Shown here piece by piece: positions 44,160 through 57,886 of a DNA stretch of 64,000 nucleotides. Source of the stretch: Salvia splendens (lineage: Eukaryota; Streptophyta; Magnoliopsida; Lamiales; Lamiaceae). Where the stretch lies: NCBI RefSeq assembly GCF_004379255.2, contig NC_056046.1, forward strand, positions 11,904,001-11,968,000, in the 5' to 3' direction. The position numbers and the translations under genes are program-made. Numbering within the stretch: position 1 is the first letter of the stretch; the number at the start of each line of letters is the position of its first letter. The notes under the pieces are model-generated. The model saw only the letters and a program-made list of their open reading frames with translations, made no database searches and was not told where the DNA came from.

Positions 44160-46021
44160 AAGCATCTGCAATGGGGCGGACGATAGGCCGCCCAATGCCT
44201 CGGGCGCGCCATCGTCCGCCCACTGTGGGTGCGCGGACGATGCCTGATGCATCGTCCTTTCCCTATAGATCGTCCGTGGACGATACGCGGACGATAGGGC
44301 ATCGCCCGCCCCATCGTCCGCCCATTGTGGGCGACACGGATGATGCAACGCGTTTTTATTTTTTTCTGAATTTTTGTCTATTTAAACCTCGTTTGTCATT
44401 CTGTTTTTCATACGAACATTTCTCTCATCTCTCACATTCCATACGAATATTTCGATAATCTCTCACAAACAAAAATGAACCACGACTACGATTAGAGTAC
44501 CTCGGAGGGCGTTAGTCGGACCTTGACGCGAGCCTTATTCGATGCCGTCAATGACGCAATGGTAGATTGCTTAGCCGAAATGCAGCGCGAGGAGGAGGCG
44601 GCGGCGGCGACGACGGAGCAGATCCCCAGACCTATTCAACGTCGGACATTTTTCCGCCGCGAACACGTCGTAGCTCACAAACGTCTATTTGCAGACTATT
44701 TTGCCGAGCAACCACGGTGGGGCCCGACTGTTTTTCACCGCCGGTTTAGAATGCATCGTTATCTTTTTCTCAGCATTCTCCAGACGTTGGAGTCACGTGA
44801 TGAATACTTCCAGTATCGGGAAGATGGCCTCGGTAGACCTGGACTTACGCTGTTGCAGAAGTGCACGGTTGCACTCCGGTAGTTGGCCTACGGCACCACG
44901 ACGGACATGTTCGACGAGTACCTTCACATCGGGGAGACAACTGGCCACAAGTGCCTGAAGAGATTTTGTAGGGGAGTTGTGGAGGCTTACAGCGACACAT
45001 ATTTGCGAAAGCCGACTGCTGTGGATTGCCAGGGCCTGATGAAGATGCACGAGACGGCGCACGACTTTCCTTGGATGCTAGGGAGCATCGACTGTATGCA
45101 CTGGAAGTGGAAGAATTGTCCGAGTGCGTGGAGAGACCAATTTACTAGTACAATGGCAGCCACCCGACGATGATCCTCGAAGCCGTCGCTAACTATTGGC
45201 TCTGGATTTGGTATGCTTACTTCGGTGTAGCGGGGTCGAACAACGACATCAACGTCTTCAACCCATCCCCCCTCTTCACCGAGCAATGCAATGGCAACGG
45301 CCCGACCATCGAGTTCACTGCTAACAGGCGCCAATATCACATGGGGTACTGCTTGGCCGATGACATATACCCAAGGTGGCCTGTCTTTCTGAAGACGATC
45401 AGCTGCCCAATGGGTGAGAAGAGAGTTTTATTTGCGAAAAAGCAAGAGGCGGCGCGGAAGGATGTGGAGTGGGCATTTGGTGTGCTCCAATCACGGTGGG
45501 CAATAGTGAAAGGGTCGGCGCGTCTCTGGTTCAAGGAAGTCATCGTCGATGTCATGTATGCGTGCATAATCTTGCACAACATGATAGTCGAACACGAAGG
45601 TGAAAGCGTCACTGATTGGGCCGATGATGAAGGTGGATCTAGCTCCTGCACGGCGACCACGCCCCGCGCTCGAGGATTACCGACTGGCTTCAATGAGGTT
45701 ATGTCTAGACAGGCCTCAATACGCAACCAACAAGACCATGCTCAGCTCATGAATGACATGGTTGAAGAAGTTTGGGCACGTAACCGCCGTCGTTGAGAAT
45801 GCGTATTTTTTTAATACGTATTGTAATGTATTAATTTTAAATGAAATGAAGGGTTTTTTCTAATTTTTTGTAGTTATTTTAATATTTAAATAAAGAAAAT
45901 GCTTAGGGCGGCTTATAGGGCACCCCACTGCAGGTGGAAGGGTAGGAGGATAAAATCCTGACGTGGCAGTGCATAGGGAAGGCTTTAGGGCGTCCTTTAG
46001 GACACCCCATTGCTAATGGTC
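44160..46021 (+). mobile_element. PIF/Harbinger element carrying only the transposase ORF (family C)
   Basis: A 1862-bp element with ends AAGCATCTGCAATGGGGCGG and, complemented, GACCATTAGCAATGGGGTG, flanked on both sides by TTA. Subterminal cgtccgcccattgtggg repeats occur in both orientations. It encodes a nearly full-length but broken transposase and no ORF1, the reverse of its neighbour 390 bp away, with which it does not share ends. Confidence 0.88.
44475..45796 (+). pseudogene. HARBI1-like transposase with two stops and a frameshift
   Basis: DDE nuclease of the PIF/Harbinger superfamily. From the ATG at 44475 an early TAG follows MNHDYD. The frame then reads EGVSRTLTRALFDAVNDAM, FFRREHVVAHKRLFADYF, FRMHRYLFLSIL and LTLLQKCTVALR. 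A TAG stands where Gln is expected (44881), then LAYGTTTDMFDEYLHIGETT and MLGSIDCMHWKWKNC (first Asp). A short deletion near 45150 after DQFTS shifts frame. Beyond it come TMILEAVANYWLWIWYAYFG, AGSNNDINVFNPSPLF (second Asp), RKDVEWAFGVLQSRW (Glu) and MYACIILHNMIVEHEGE, ending at 45796. All three catalytic residues are present. Only three lesions, so decay is recent. Confidence 0.9.
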
Positions 46022-46876
46022 TTAGACCTTAGTAATTTAGTAGCAGTGTAAGAGTTTGGGCCGGATTGGAATAATAAATCTTTTTTACAATATGAAAAGA
46101 GTTAATTATTTGTAAATCACAAATGTTGGTAAAGTTTTGGTTTGTCTTATCTGTTTCAAATTTAAAATAAAAAATTACAAAGTTTTAAAAATTCATAATT
46201 GTCCCGTGATATTATTTTTAAGGCATATGTGATTTATTTTGACGCTATGAGAATAAAAAAAATACAATAAAACAAATTTAATTTTATGTGACAATTGAAA
46301 TCTCGTGATTTGTGTAAGACAATGAATCCGAAAGGTGTTAGACGAATAAAAAAAGAATATTTTTCATGATTTTAGAGGCAATTAGTTCATATAAAAACAT
46401 ACTGCGTGCACTTTATTTATTAAAAAAATCTTCAATAATAATACAAATAAATATGTAATTTTAACTTTCATTTCAATTTCTTTTGTCTTAATCAATTGAG
46501 ATTATTAATATATACCACAATTAGTTTATTGAGAGTTCTCTTATCGTGAACCTCCCATTATCGAAAATAAATTAGTAAAATGTACATTTTTAGCATCCAA
46601 AAATGATGGAAAATTCTGGAAGATCGAATATGGGAATAAGAATTTTATTGAAGAATATAATGTGGATATTCGATATGAGAAGGAATATTAATTGGGTAAG
46701 GCGTGTTGTCTTGTCTGTCCATAACACCTTTGGAGTTATTATCGATCGCATGAATTGCCACATAAACTAATTAAAGAACAATATTATTAGATTTAGGGGT
46801 CGATATATACTTGTCGTATTTACTCATAATACCATTATCAATAAGAAAGGCATCAACGAGTGGAAGTGATTAATTA
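46022..46876. other. AT-rich spacer
   Basis: No gene or repeat recognised. Confidence 0.4.
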
Positions 46877-47358
46877 TAGGGGTGTGCATTCGGGCTTCGG
46901 TTCGGTTTTTGCCAAAACCGAACCAAAACCGAAAAACGGAATTTAGTTCAAAATTCAAACCGAACCGAACCCGAAAAACCGAAACCGAAAAACCGAAAAC
47001 CGAACTTAAAAACCCGAACAAAACCGAAAAACCCGAAAAAAACCGAAAAACCTGAAAAAAATAAATATAATATATATTTATATATGTGTATTTTATTTTA
47101 TTTTATATATACTAATAGAATATTTATATATAATATAAAATTAATAATAAATATAATATATATTATATAGTATAATATATTAAAAGAATATATATTATAT
47201 ATAATATAATATATTAAATTAATAGAATATATATATAATTCGGTTTTTTGGTTTTTTTCTTCGCCCGAACCGAACTGAACCGAAAAACCGAACCGAATTT
47301 CAAAATTTCGGTTTGATTCGGTTCGGATATTCGGTTTCCGGTTTTTTGCTCACCCCTA
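46877..47358. mobile_element. hAT MITE with exact 8-bp target duplication
   Basis: A 482-bp element starting TAGGGGTGTGCATTCGG and ending TTTTTTGCTCACCCCTA, flanked by ATTAATTA on each side. Subterminal regions are runs of aaaccgaa/ttcggttt; the centre is almost pure A/T (tataatatat). No ORF. Confidence 0.88.
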
Positions 47359-49033
47359 ATTAATTACATACCACTTTCAATAATGTTTTAGTGGATGATC
47401 CATCGAGATTCACTAAAAAATGTAGGAGTGCAATTTTTGCCATTAAAAGAAGTGTTGCATGGCATGCTAAATTATGGCGTAATAGAAAAACAAACATACG
47501 TTATATGTTTAATTACTACAATGAAAGAGTAAATATAAGAAGCTTTCACCATTTTTTAAAATTTATTTTATCGAGAAGAAAATCCAAAAAAAGGCATCCT
47601 ATGTTTTAAAAAATTGTGAAACAATACAAAAAAAACGTCACATTCTCACCCAAACCAAAACCTCAACATAAATCTCTAAAAGCTGCTCTCTTCATCCGCG
47701 AATAGAAGTTTCATTTTTTTTTTCATTTTAATCTGTCTGCAAATAAGAGTTATGTTTCACTATTACTATAAATAATAAAAAGGCTCAACATTTCACTAAT
47801 TTATTTCATTCACATGTCATCTGACGTTATATTCTTCATTGTCCTCGCAAAAGTAATTTAAACTTCGCCCCATAAATATCATCGTTGTTATAAAACTCTC
47901 ATTTTTCTGCTCGAATGTGGCATCAAAATACGTAACTTGAAAATTGCGACTCGCCTTCAACAACATATATCCATTCTTATAGACAAAATTTAAAGTTATT
48001 GAGGTAAAATCATAAGCTCTATAAATGAAAAATATGTATATAAAGAATGACAAGATAGAACAAATTTTTCGACATAAAAAATCAAATTTTGATTATAAAA
48101 TCTAGCTAGCCGCATATCTAAATCTAAGTATGATATATATTTTTTGGTTATACGAGGAGAGCCAGAGCTCTACGGATACAAAGTAACTTATTTTTAATAC
48201 TTCACCTGACTAATAAGGTCTCGTTTTCACTCCTGATGAAAAAAGCCAATCAAATTGATTGATTGGCAAATTGAAGCCATTTCAATATTTCCCTTGTCCT
48301 TTTCATTTTTCAAGAATATATATCTTCAAAATTTTCAGGTTGAAAAAAATGCAAATCTAAGGGAAATAAAACAAAATAGATTGATAGTAACATATAAACA
48401 TAATTAATGATGTGACACATAATTTACAAAACTTTAATAGAAGTAAATTAGATAGATTCGATGAAACAAAATTCCTTCGAAATGAATCGAATTGACCTAA
48501 TTAGGAAAGAATCTGACGCTGACACTACAAACTGTCGGAATGGTAATCACACTATAATTTTTTATTTGACACAAGAAAATCCATTTTTTCTGTTTGATCG
48601 AATGAGATTCCACTGAAGTTTGTATAAAGTCAAATTAGGAACTTATTCTTTTACTTTTAGCAAATACTAAAATAAAGCCAAATAGAATAATTTTACTCTG
48701 GCTTGATGGGCTTGCACCTTTATGTAAATAATTTGCTCCCCCATGATATAACAACAACGAGGTTTGGCCCAATTTTGCGGTTATATAAAGCCCAATAATG
48801 AGGAAGTTTCAGATTGACGTTTTGGGCCCTAATAGGTCCAACAATTGTACTTTCGTACTATATAGTGAAAGATCCCAAACCTCAGCCAGAATTTCGAATT
48901 GTAAACGTCAATCGCATCAATCCGATTCTATGGTGAAAAACAGTACCACTCTCTCTCTCTCGCCACAACTAAGTATCCAATTTTTTTTCGTTCGTCCACC
49001 AATAAATATCTTATTTTACTTTTCTAAGTAGTA
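47359..49033. other. AT-rich spacer with an orphan promoter-like cluster
   Basis: No gene body recognised. Between 48700 and 48850 there are several TGGGCC/GGCCCA/AGCCCA (site II) motifs and a ttatataaag TATA-like motif within 150 bp, promoter-like sequence without a gene behind it. A CT-repeat follows near 48950. Confidence 0.4.
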
Positions 49034-49235
49034 CTCTCTCTGTCCCATTAGAAATGAAACGTTTTCCTTTTTAGTATGTCCCATTAAAAATGAAACGTTT
49101 CTAAAAATGGAAACAATACTCACTCTACTTTTTCTTCTCTCTTACTTTACTCTCTCTTCATTAACTCACAAAACAACACTGCATAAAATCCTATGCCGAA
49201 AAGTAAATGTTGCATATTTAATGGGACGGAGGGAG
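49034..49235. mobile_element. Stowaway-type MITE
   Basis: A 202-bp element with ends CTCTCTCTGTCCCATTAGAA and the complementary right end (tttaatgggacggagggag), TA on both sides. It lies ~730 bp upstream of GAPA. Confidence 0.85.
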
Positions 49236-49962
49236 TATATATTTTCAAAGTGACCTCACGTTCTACTATAAAACAAACATGTAAAAGTAAGATTTAAATT
49301 CTATAAACTTTTTCATCCACTTTTTTTTACAGAATCAAGTAATTTATTAAAACATGAGCAGATAAAAAAATGGGTCGTTTATTGTTGGATGGAGGGAATA
49401 TTATTGGTACTGATACATAATTTTAATATTGAAGCATGAATATTGCCCATATATAATCTTTGGTTCATCATTCTTATGTTAGAACCTATTTATTCATAGT
49501 TAGTAGGAGTATAATAATTTAATTAGAATGATGCATTCAAATTGAGCTCATTCACAAGCAAATACTCGTGTTAAGTAAATCCAATTATAGCTTATAAATC
49601 ATCAATTAGAAATCATACTATCAATTATGATGTTAATGCATTATGGTGCATCCAAACCTGCCAATATATACCTCAGGCGATTCATTTTATTTGGGCTTCT
49701 TGTAAGAATAAGAGAAGACAAAGGAGAAAAAGAAAACCAAGAACAAACAAAAAAAAAACAAAAAAGAAAAAAGAGATCAAGTCACACATAGACATGAAAC
49801 AGTAAGACAATCGAAAAGCTCAGCCATACAATGAGGCGAGAGGCTATCAAAAATCTGATCCACTCTCTTTCTCCATAAACTTACTATATCTCATTCTCAT
49901 CTCTACTTAATCTTCCACCTCATATGATTCTGCTGTTGCATTGTTACCATCAATTCCACATC
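49236..49962 (+). promoter_or_regulatory. GAPA upstream region
   Basis: Presumed promoter and leader of GAPA. An A-rich leader (49715-49780) is followed by a CT-rich segment (49860-49920) just before the ATG, typical of plastid-protein leaders. No classical light-responsive box was identified with confidence. Confidence 0.4.
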
Positions 49963-51397
<1,435 letters not shown>

Positions 51398-51994
51398 TGA
51401 GAGGGATTCTTTCTCTATTGTTTGTAGACTACTCTTGTTTCATTTCGAATTTGTAATGCTGAAGCAAACAATTTTCCATCCTGCTTATCACCATATGTTA
51501 CATACATCCACTTTTCTTATAAAGATCAACATTTATTTGCATATGTTATGTCTCTTCACTTCCACTTCATGAATGATTCATTCTGTTTTATGTAGTAGTA
51601 CTAATTTGTTTTGAATATCTGCTGTTTTCATTGCAATTTTCTCAGCTGTTTTCTAGTAATGCAATTAAAACTCTTCAGATCAGATCAACCATAACTTGTG
51701 TTTCATATTCGAACAATCACATATATGACTAAAATCTTATTTCAACATATGGTCAGTAGGGTTCAGGAAACGTTAACCGCATGAAAATAAAAATACCAAT
51801 AAATATAATACTCCCAATATCTACAAAAATACAGAGTAGGCGTATACAACTTACCGTTGTTACCAAAGGCAATAGTCTCAACAGGGCACATTATATCCAC
51901 AAAAAATGCAATAACAGCAGACTGAATTGGACTCTGTATGCATCAGATAAGGCCCCTCAAGAACTTAACTCAGAAACAATCTGCTCATTGCATC
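51398..51994. other. GAPA 3' UTR and convergent spacer
   Basis: Holds the 3' ends of two convergent genes (GAPA, plus; PTPA, minus). No other features. Confidence 0.45.
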
Positions 51995-54900
51995 TCACTC
52001 CGGCCTGCAAAATGAAAACGCGAGTGAAGCAACAATGCTAATTGTTTGAATAATGAAAATGCCATTGAGTCAAATGTTGTCTTCAGCTAATTAAGATCAG
52101 ATAAGCAGCATGTTTATATATGAAAATAACGAAATGCGCACAAGAACGTTAAGTATAAGAAAACATACTAATGGGAATTGGTATTGTTCATAGATATGCA
52201 AATAGATGATGGAATTGTATAATTTGCAGGAATAAATTTTCCTTTGGCAGAAAATTCATATGATTGTGGTTCAAAGTCGAGAAAACCACGCAGCACAAAT
52301 ACGCATTCAGTAATTACATTTTCCTTTCAGATCACAGGAAAAAATTCCTTTCCCCCATGCAGAATGTCACCATTAATATTATGTTCATTCCTTACACTTG
52401 AACAATCTCATTTTTCATCCGCCATAAAAATGTAAAGTAACCTCTTTTGGCATGCAGCTAAACCAATTGTTAAGGACAGATATAATAAAACCCAGCTGAA
52501 TGGTTCCAACAAGAGAACGTAATAGAGGATCTATTTTATATCGCCGAATACTTTAATGATGCACAAAATAATAGTGACACTGTTACAGAAACAGGCATGA
52601 ATTTCCAATTACATATCTTGACTCAAGATACACATGGACCTACCCAAGATAAATCTCCCCTTGTTCTTCATCCTCAAGTTCTCAACACTCTAAAGCTAAT
52701 ATTCCCAAACCTAACCATAAATTCACTCCCATCAATGCTGTATAAACATTGCCACTTGCTTGGCTGGTAATGAAATGAATAATAAACATAGTGTGATACG
52801 TGAGCCCAGGGCACAAAGGAGTCCAGGCGCAAATCCTTATGCCTTGAGAAGCAAGTGGGCTGCACATCTAAGGTGCAGGATTTTTTCAGTCTAGGTATGC
52901 ACTTATTTCCCTCATTTTCTCAACTTTATCCGCTGAGATACAAGCTTACATGCGCTTTATTAAGTGCAACAAATACAGGAAATTTACATGAACCCTAAAG
53001 AAAATTATGCCTAATATCTCATATCCTAATTTATCAAACTAGTCATAATTAGCACTAAAAATATTCCTTTGGTGTTGTTTTCTCTGCTTATAATCCTTAT
53101 TTATCACATAAGTCAGAACAATTCCTAACACACAGATCTTTGATCCCTTCACATGTACTAAATCAGCCATAATCATCCACAAATATATATTCAACCCCCA
53201 AAAGCAATGCCAGAAACTCGTGAAGTAGAGTTTCAGCATCGAAATCAATCATCCTAAAATAGGATTTTCAGTATTCTCTAATTTGTTGCCCCTGTGGGCT
53301 GGCCAAGTTGGTGAGTGACTATGCCATGACTAAAATCACAAGTTCGAGTCTAAACAATGCCTCTGAAGTTGGGATACCTTTTGAGCACTCAGGAGTAGCA
53401 GCCAGCTAGGGGTAATTTGCACTTGTAGGTGTGCATAAACTGTAGCAATGATTTGAATCTTTTGGTTTGATATAGACCAAACCGTAGCTAAAATTTCTAG
53501 AATAGTTATTTTTTTCTTGATATAGACCAAATTGTAGCTAAATATTCTAGAGTAGTGTTTTTTTCTATTTATTTCTTACACTTGCATGTTATCCTTATAA
53601 AGTGCATCCTGAACATAGCGCCTGAGGCTCCAGGAGCCTTTGTGCCTGTAATAACTATGATGATTAAGGGAAATTGAAGGTACAGCTGATGTAAGGTGAA
53701 ACTTGACGCACACAATCTTCCTCTAGTGTAAATAGGTACATAAAAGTCATCTGAATAAGTAGTTTTAGAACACAACCTAGAGTGAGGTTGTATATAGGAA
53801 TAAACTATTCACCCTGCATTGCATACATAATTCATGAACTTAGTGAATTTACCAATCATACGAAAACATTATGAAACATATATTAGGTGATATAACTTCT
53901 AGCATTTCTTGTGATATTCAATAGAATTATTAGATATTCTAAATCTTAGCTTTAAAAATGGACAGATTTCTAAGTAAGAGCTAATGAAAGAGTAAACAAG
54001 ATGAGAACAAATGAAAAAAATGTAATCCAAAGTACTACTCCAATATAAAAAGAAGTTAAACACTGCATACCATTTGATTATTGAGCCAAAGAGAAAATGT
54101 TGCATAATAGGAACCTTCTCCATAACTTCTACTTTATACATCTTTAGCAGCCCACTGTTGACCTTCTTCCAATTAGGAACACCACTAATGTCATCCAGCA
54201 TAGGTGAATGTTCAGCAAACATACCCTTCTTCACCTTCTTCACAAAAACAACACAGGAGAGATACAAGTACTCGTTACAGAAATTCTCTAATATATCATC
54301 ATTGTGAATGGACTTTGGCTTTATATGCTTGTGATCTATCAATTGTGATGACCCAAATATGTATGGCAAGAAATGGTAATCATCAAGTCCCCACACACCA
54401 TGGGATCCCGCCGGCTCTAAGCTATACGTGATTTGTAATTTTCTCATTAACTTCACGTATTTGAAGAACACTCTTGACACCAAGGCCTGATAATCCTCTT
54501 CCCTCACAACACCTAGTTTTGCTAAGCAATACAACCATGCTGCAAAATTTGTCTCATGTCCAGTTCCTATGTAAAAGAGGAATAGAATTAGAAGATCCCT
54601 ACATCAGTCTTAGCTTTCCAGCAGATACTAAAATCAACAACGAAACAAATCAATTTACTAATCGATGTTCACATCAGCTATTAGTAAACAAGTAGTAGCA
54701 ATCAAATTAAGATGAACAATGGCGTGAATCAAATCTACTAGCAATCCACAAAATTCGAGTTATAGAAGAAACACATTTCCTACCATAATCGATTCGTGAT
54801 GCATTGCCAAATCCATCGGTAAAATACGGCACAATTTCCATAGCAGCTTCGCGAAGTTGAGGAGGCAGAAACATGAGCATAAAGGCCTCTGCCTCGCCGC

Positions 54901-55396
54901 TCATCCGCTCGTGCCACAGGCGATACGAGACGTTTCCATATCGCGCGGTCTGCGGTGCCGGAGGGATTTCGTCGACGTAGTCAGTTAGTTTCTGGAGAAT
55001 CGAGGCTAGGGTTTCGAGGACGGGGGAGACGTGGCATGGATCGGATAGCTTGCGCGATTTGGTGGATTCAGAGAGGGAGACGAGGAAGCCGAGGAAGTTG
55101 CGGAAGGAGGGGGAGGAGTGGAAGGTGGTGAGGTCGTCGGGGGAGCGGATTCGCTTAGAGGGGGCGCTGAATTGGTGGGGGAGAGTAAGGGGGTCCACCA
55201 TGTCGGCGTGGGGGACGGGGGTGCGCATGATGGTCTCTCTTGTGTGTGTGGGGGAGGGAGGGAGGTTCACGGCGGGGAACCGGATGGGGACGTAGGCGAA
55301 ATTGTCGGAGGGGGGCGGGGGAGTGGGGCATTTGGCGCAGATTGATGACTCCGGAGCTTGGTCATGGTGGTGGTGGCGCTCCGGTGGTGGTTCCAT
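51995..55396 (-). CDS. PTPA: PP2A activator (phosphotyrosyl phosphatase activator, peptidyl-prolyl isomerase)
   Basis: Activates the catalytic subunit of protein phosphatase 2A. Two exons are secure: 55396-54784 and 54566-54071, joined at DYG|TGHETNFAAW. Seen: FLGFLVSLSESTKSRKL, YGNVSYRLWHERM, GFGNASRIDYGTGHE, GVWGLDDYHFLPYIFGSSQL and KVEVMEKVPIMQHFLFGSIIKW, all PTPA signatures. The N-terminal ~90 residues are Pro/His-rich, as in plant homologues. The second exon ends after TG of the Trp codon, so a tiny last exon is required. My candidate is 52004-51995, after a good cattttgcag acceptor, giving Pro-Glu-stop; plant PTPAs usually end in KWE. Total would be 372 aa. That last exon, and the 2-kb intron holding a SINE, are the uncertain parts. 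Confidence 0.85.
53287..53410 (+). mobile_element. tRNA-derived SINE
   Basis: Starts gcccctgtgggctggcc. A-box-like TGGCCAAGTTGG is at 53300-53311 and B-box-like AGTTCGAGTCT at 53341-53351, spaced ~30 bp apart as in tRNA-type Pol III promoters. The body then diverges from any tRNA fold, and no anticodon arm forms. The 3' end is not clear. Confidence 0.6.
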
Positions 55397-56792
55397 TTTG
55401 GTGTTTAGGAATGTGACAACAAAATTGTGGATTTTATAAATATTTCATTTAGTTTGATATACAAAGGAAATATCACATCCATATAATCCAATTACTTACA
55501 AGGATAATTATTTTCATCGTCACATTATCCAATTATTTACAAGGATAGTTTTGATTCGTATCTTGCAATTCTATCCATGCACTTGGTATTGCATGTGGCG
55601 TCTTCGTCTTTGTCTTTTCGATAACGTTCATCTCTCGGCTTTACCAGCTCCTTCAATAGTTGTGTACATGAATCTTGACTGTGAGCCGTGATTCAGCTGC
55701 GAGGAGGAGAAAGGCAGTGGGCGTTAACACTGTGAAGAAATTGAGTTAGGAGATGGTGGCGATGTGAAGGACTTGAGTTGGATGGATTGGCGCGGAGGTG
55801 AAATCAAGTGTGAAAATGCGAATTTCAACAGTGCAACGCTTCGTGTGACGTTTTCTAGCGGCTGTCCAGTGGCGGACAATGACATGAACAGTGAGTGAAG
55901 AAGAAAATGTAATTTTACATCTCAATCTACGAAGTAATTTATTTTTATTTTTAATCTTATCTGCTAAAATCTTAGTTTTTTCATGATTTTTTTCTTTATT
56001 TTAATTTAGCAACGATTCTAAACGAGCTCTTTAAGTCTGTACCAATTGCAATCCTGGCACAAAAATTGGACAGAGTTACACAAATCTACTGTTTAATTAT
56101 TATCAATCTACGGTTAGACCAACTCACCTCACACACACCTACTGTTTAATTACTCCTATTTACAAAACCAAGAGGTAAATGATAAGGTTTTGTAAAATCT
56201 CGCATTTTTATTGGTAGTAAAATTTGCTCGAAGTGTAATACATTTAACAAGAGTCCACGTAGAAATTAAAGTCGAAACATCGATATAATTTCATTCAGCA
56301 AAAGATTGATTATGCAGATTGTAAGGAAAAGGTAAAAAAAAAGGAAAATCTTGTATTAAAACGAAAATATAGTTACTATGGTTAACAGCCAATTATTATA
56401 TAATTTACTTTTAAAAGGACCCTCATTCCTTACCTAAAACATATGTACAAATGAAATTAAAATAAATACTAATTTCGGCATATTCGAATTTGTAAATGTT
56501 AACGCATAATGAGCATGATTCATGAATGGCAGACTCAACTGTTGATCAGTTACAACAACAATATTGCAATTTGCAAGGAACAAATTCTTTGAAATGGACA
56601 TCAAGAAAATAGTTCACAAACATGATAAACAAAGAAACTATGCAAAGGATCGATTAACAAACCCATTAACCTCTTACACAATAAGGTGTTGAGAGTACTA
56701 GACTTATGGCATGAAGAAAGATTCAAACATCTAACTCTCTAATACACTACATGGTTGAAGTTATTATAATTTTGTGTTGGACTATCGTTGCA
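55397..56792. other. Spacer: PTPA upstream region and unassigned sequence
   Basis: PTPA promoter, then AT-rich sequence. 55600-55900 is of mixed composition with no recognisable ORF. Confidence 0.4.
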
Positions 56793-57238
56793 CTAAATTT
56801 CGATCTTCTCCAAGAACTTGCCCGCCTCACAACCTGTCACACAATCGTTCACTGCTCTGGTGTCTGTAAAATCAAAATAATATTTTTACTACAAAATATA
56901 ACAAACTCACAAAAATATTACTATATCAATGCATATGGAGAGAAAGAGAGAGAGGAAGAGAGATATAATATAATAGTACCATTGCCATACTTGGCACAGT
57001 TGGAAACTGCACAGCCAAGATTTTGATAGTAAAGTGCCGGAGTTGCAAGTGGAGAAATATAACACTTTACCAAACAATCTATGGCACATGGAATTCTTGA
57101 TCCAAATATTATGCACTTTAAAATGCATCCTCCATAGCATAAAGGGAAGTTGACTGGTGAAGCTGATGCATTTCCTACTATTATTAGGACCAAATGCATG
57201 AATAACAAGGCTGATGGAGCACTGCTCTTTTGCTTCAT
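56793..57238 (-). CDS. Small secreted cysteine-rich protein, thionin-like
   Basis: Predicted 109-aa protein from two exons, 57238-56980 and 56863-56793, joined in frame at KYGN|DTRAVNDC. A hydrophobic signal peptide (about residues 8-26, SALLFMHLVLIIVGNASA) precedes a small domain with ten cysteines. They are arranged C-X3-C-X3-C-X8-C-X3-C-X3-C, a gap of ~16, then C-X4-C, and C-X3-C in the second exon. The length, signal peptide and spaced CxxxC pairs resemble plant thionin-like or other defence/reproductive cysteine-rich peptides, but I do not recognise a specific family and assign no activity. The ATG at 57238 is the first in the frame. Confidence 0.7.
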
Positions 57239-57886
57239 GATGAATTGATGAGGGATCACTATCTCTAATTCTCTCTAAATTATTTTTTAGTACACTGTTA
57301 ATCTGAGTTATCCTTTGTTTAAATGCTACTACCTTTTATAGGCCATACTACTAATTAATGTAGATGGTCAAGACAAATGAGAATTTTTGTGAAAATCTCA
57401 ATGAGTTTGATGTGGTTAATTTTGTATTAAAAAGATGACAAATGAATTAATTATATTTTTCTGTGGATATCGATTGCTTTATGGATGTGGATTCTCACTA
57501 ATTTCAATTGCCCACAAAAATACAAGTGAATAATATTCGAAATTGGAAGGAACCATTAATGAAGAATCTGGCATGTAAAGTAATTCTGATCTTGTTTTAT
57601 GTTTGCTCTTTGTATGGGTCTATCTGTCTCTAAATCTAGATTCTTGAAGATTATATTTTTTTGAATCACTACTCACCAGCGGATCCCAAAAAAAAAGGAA
57701 TATTGTTTAATGATTGTCCCGTCCGTAGACAGACATTACATAATTTTGTACCTTGGAAAAGGAGGAAATTGAAAATAAATCAGTCGTTAATAAAAGAAGA
57801 TCATATATACGGAAATAAAAACTCTGAAGTACAGATAGATTTTAAAAAAAATCCCTTCACTTTATTGTACTAGTAATATAACTTAG
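57239..57886. other. Spacer
   Basis: Upstream region of the cysteine-rich gene, then AT-rich sequence. No features recognised. Confidence 0.4.

Noticed and set aside
45337..45726. Minus-strand frame inside the Harbinger transposase
   Set aside because: Complement of the transposase coding sequence without motifs.
47391..47609. 72-aa basic open frame after the hAT MITE
   Set aside because: AT-rich, no family resemblance, no neighbouring exon or promoter support.
53287..53410. Functional tRNA gene
   Set aside because: A and B boxes are present but there is no anticodon stem or acceptor pairing; a SINE head fits better.
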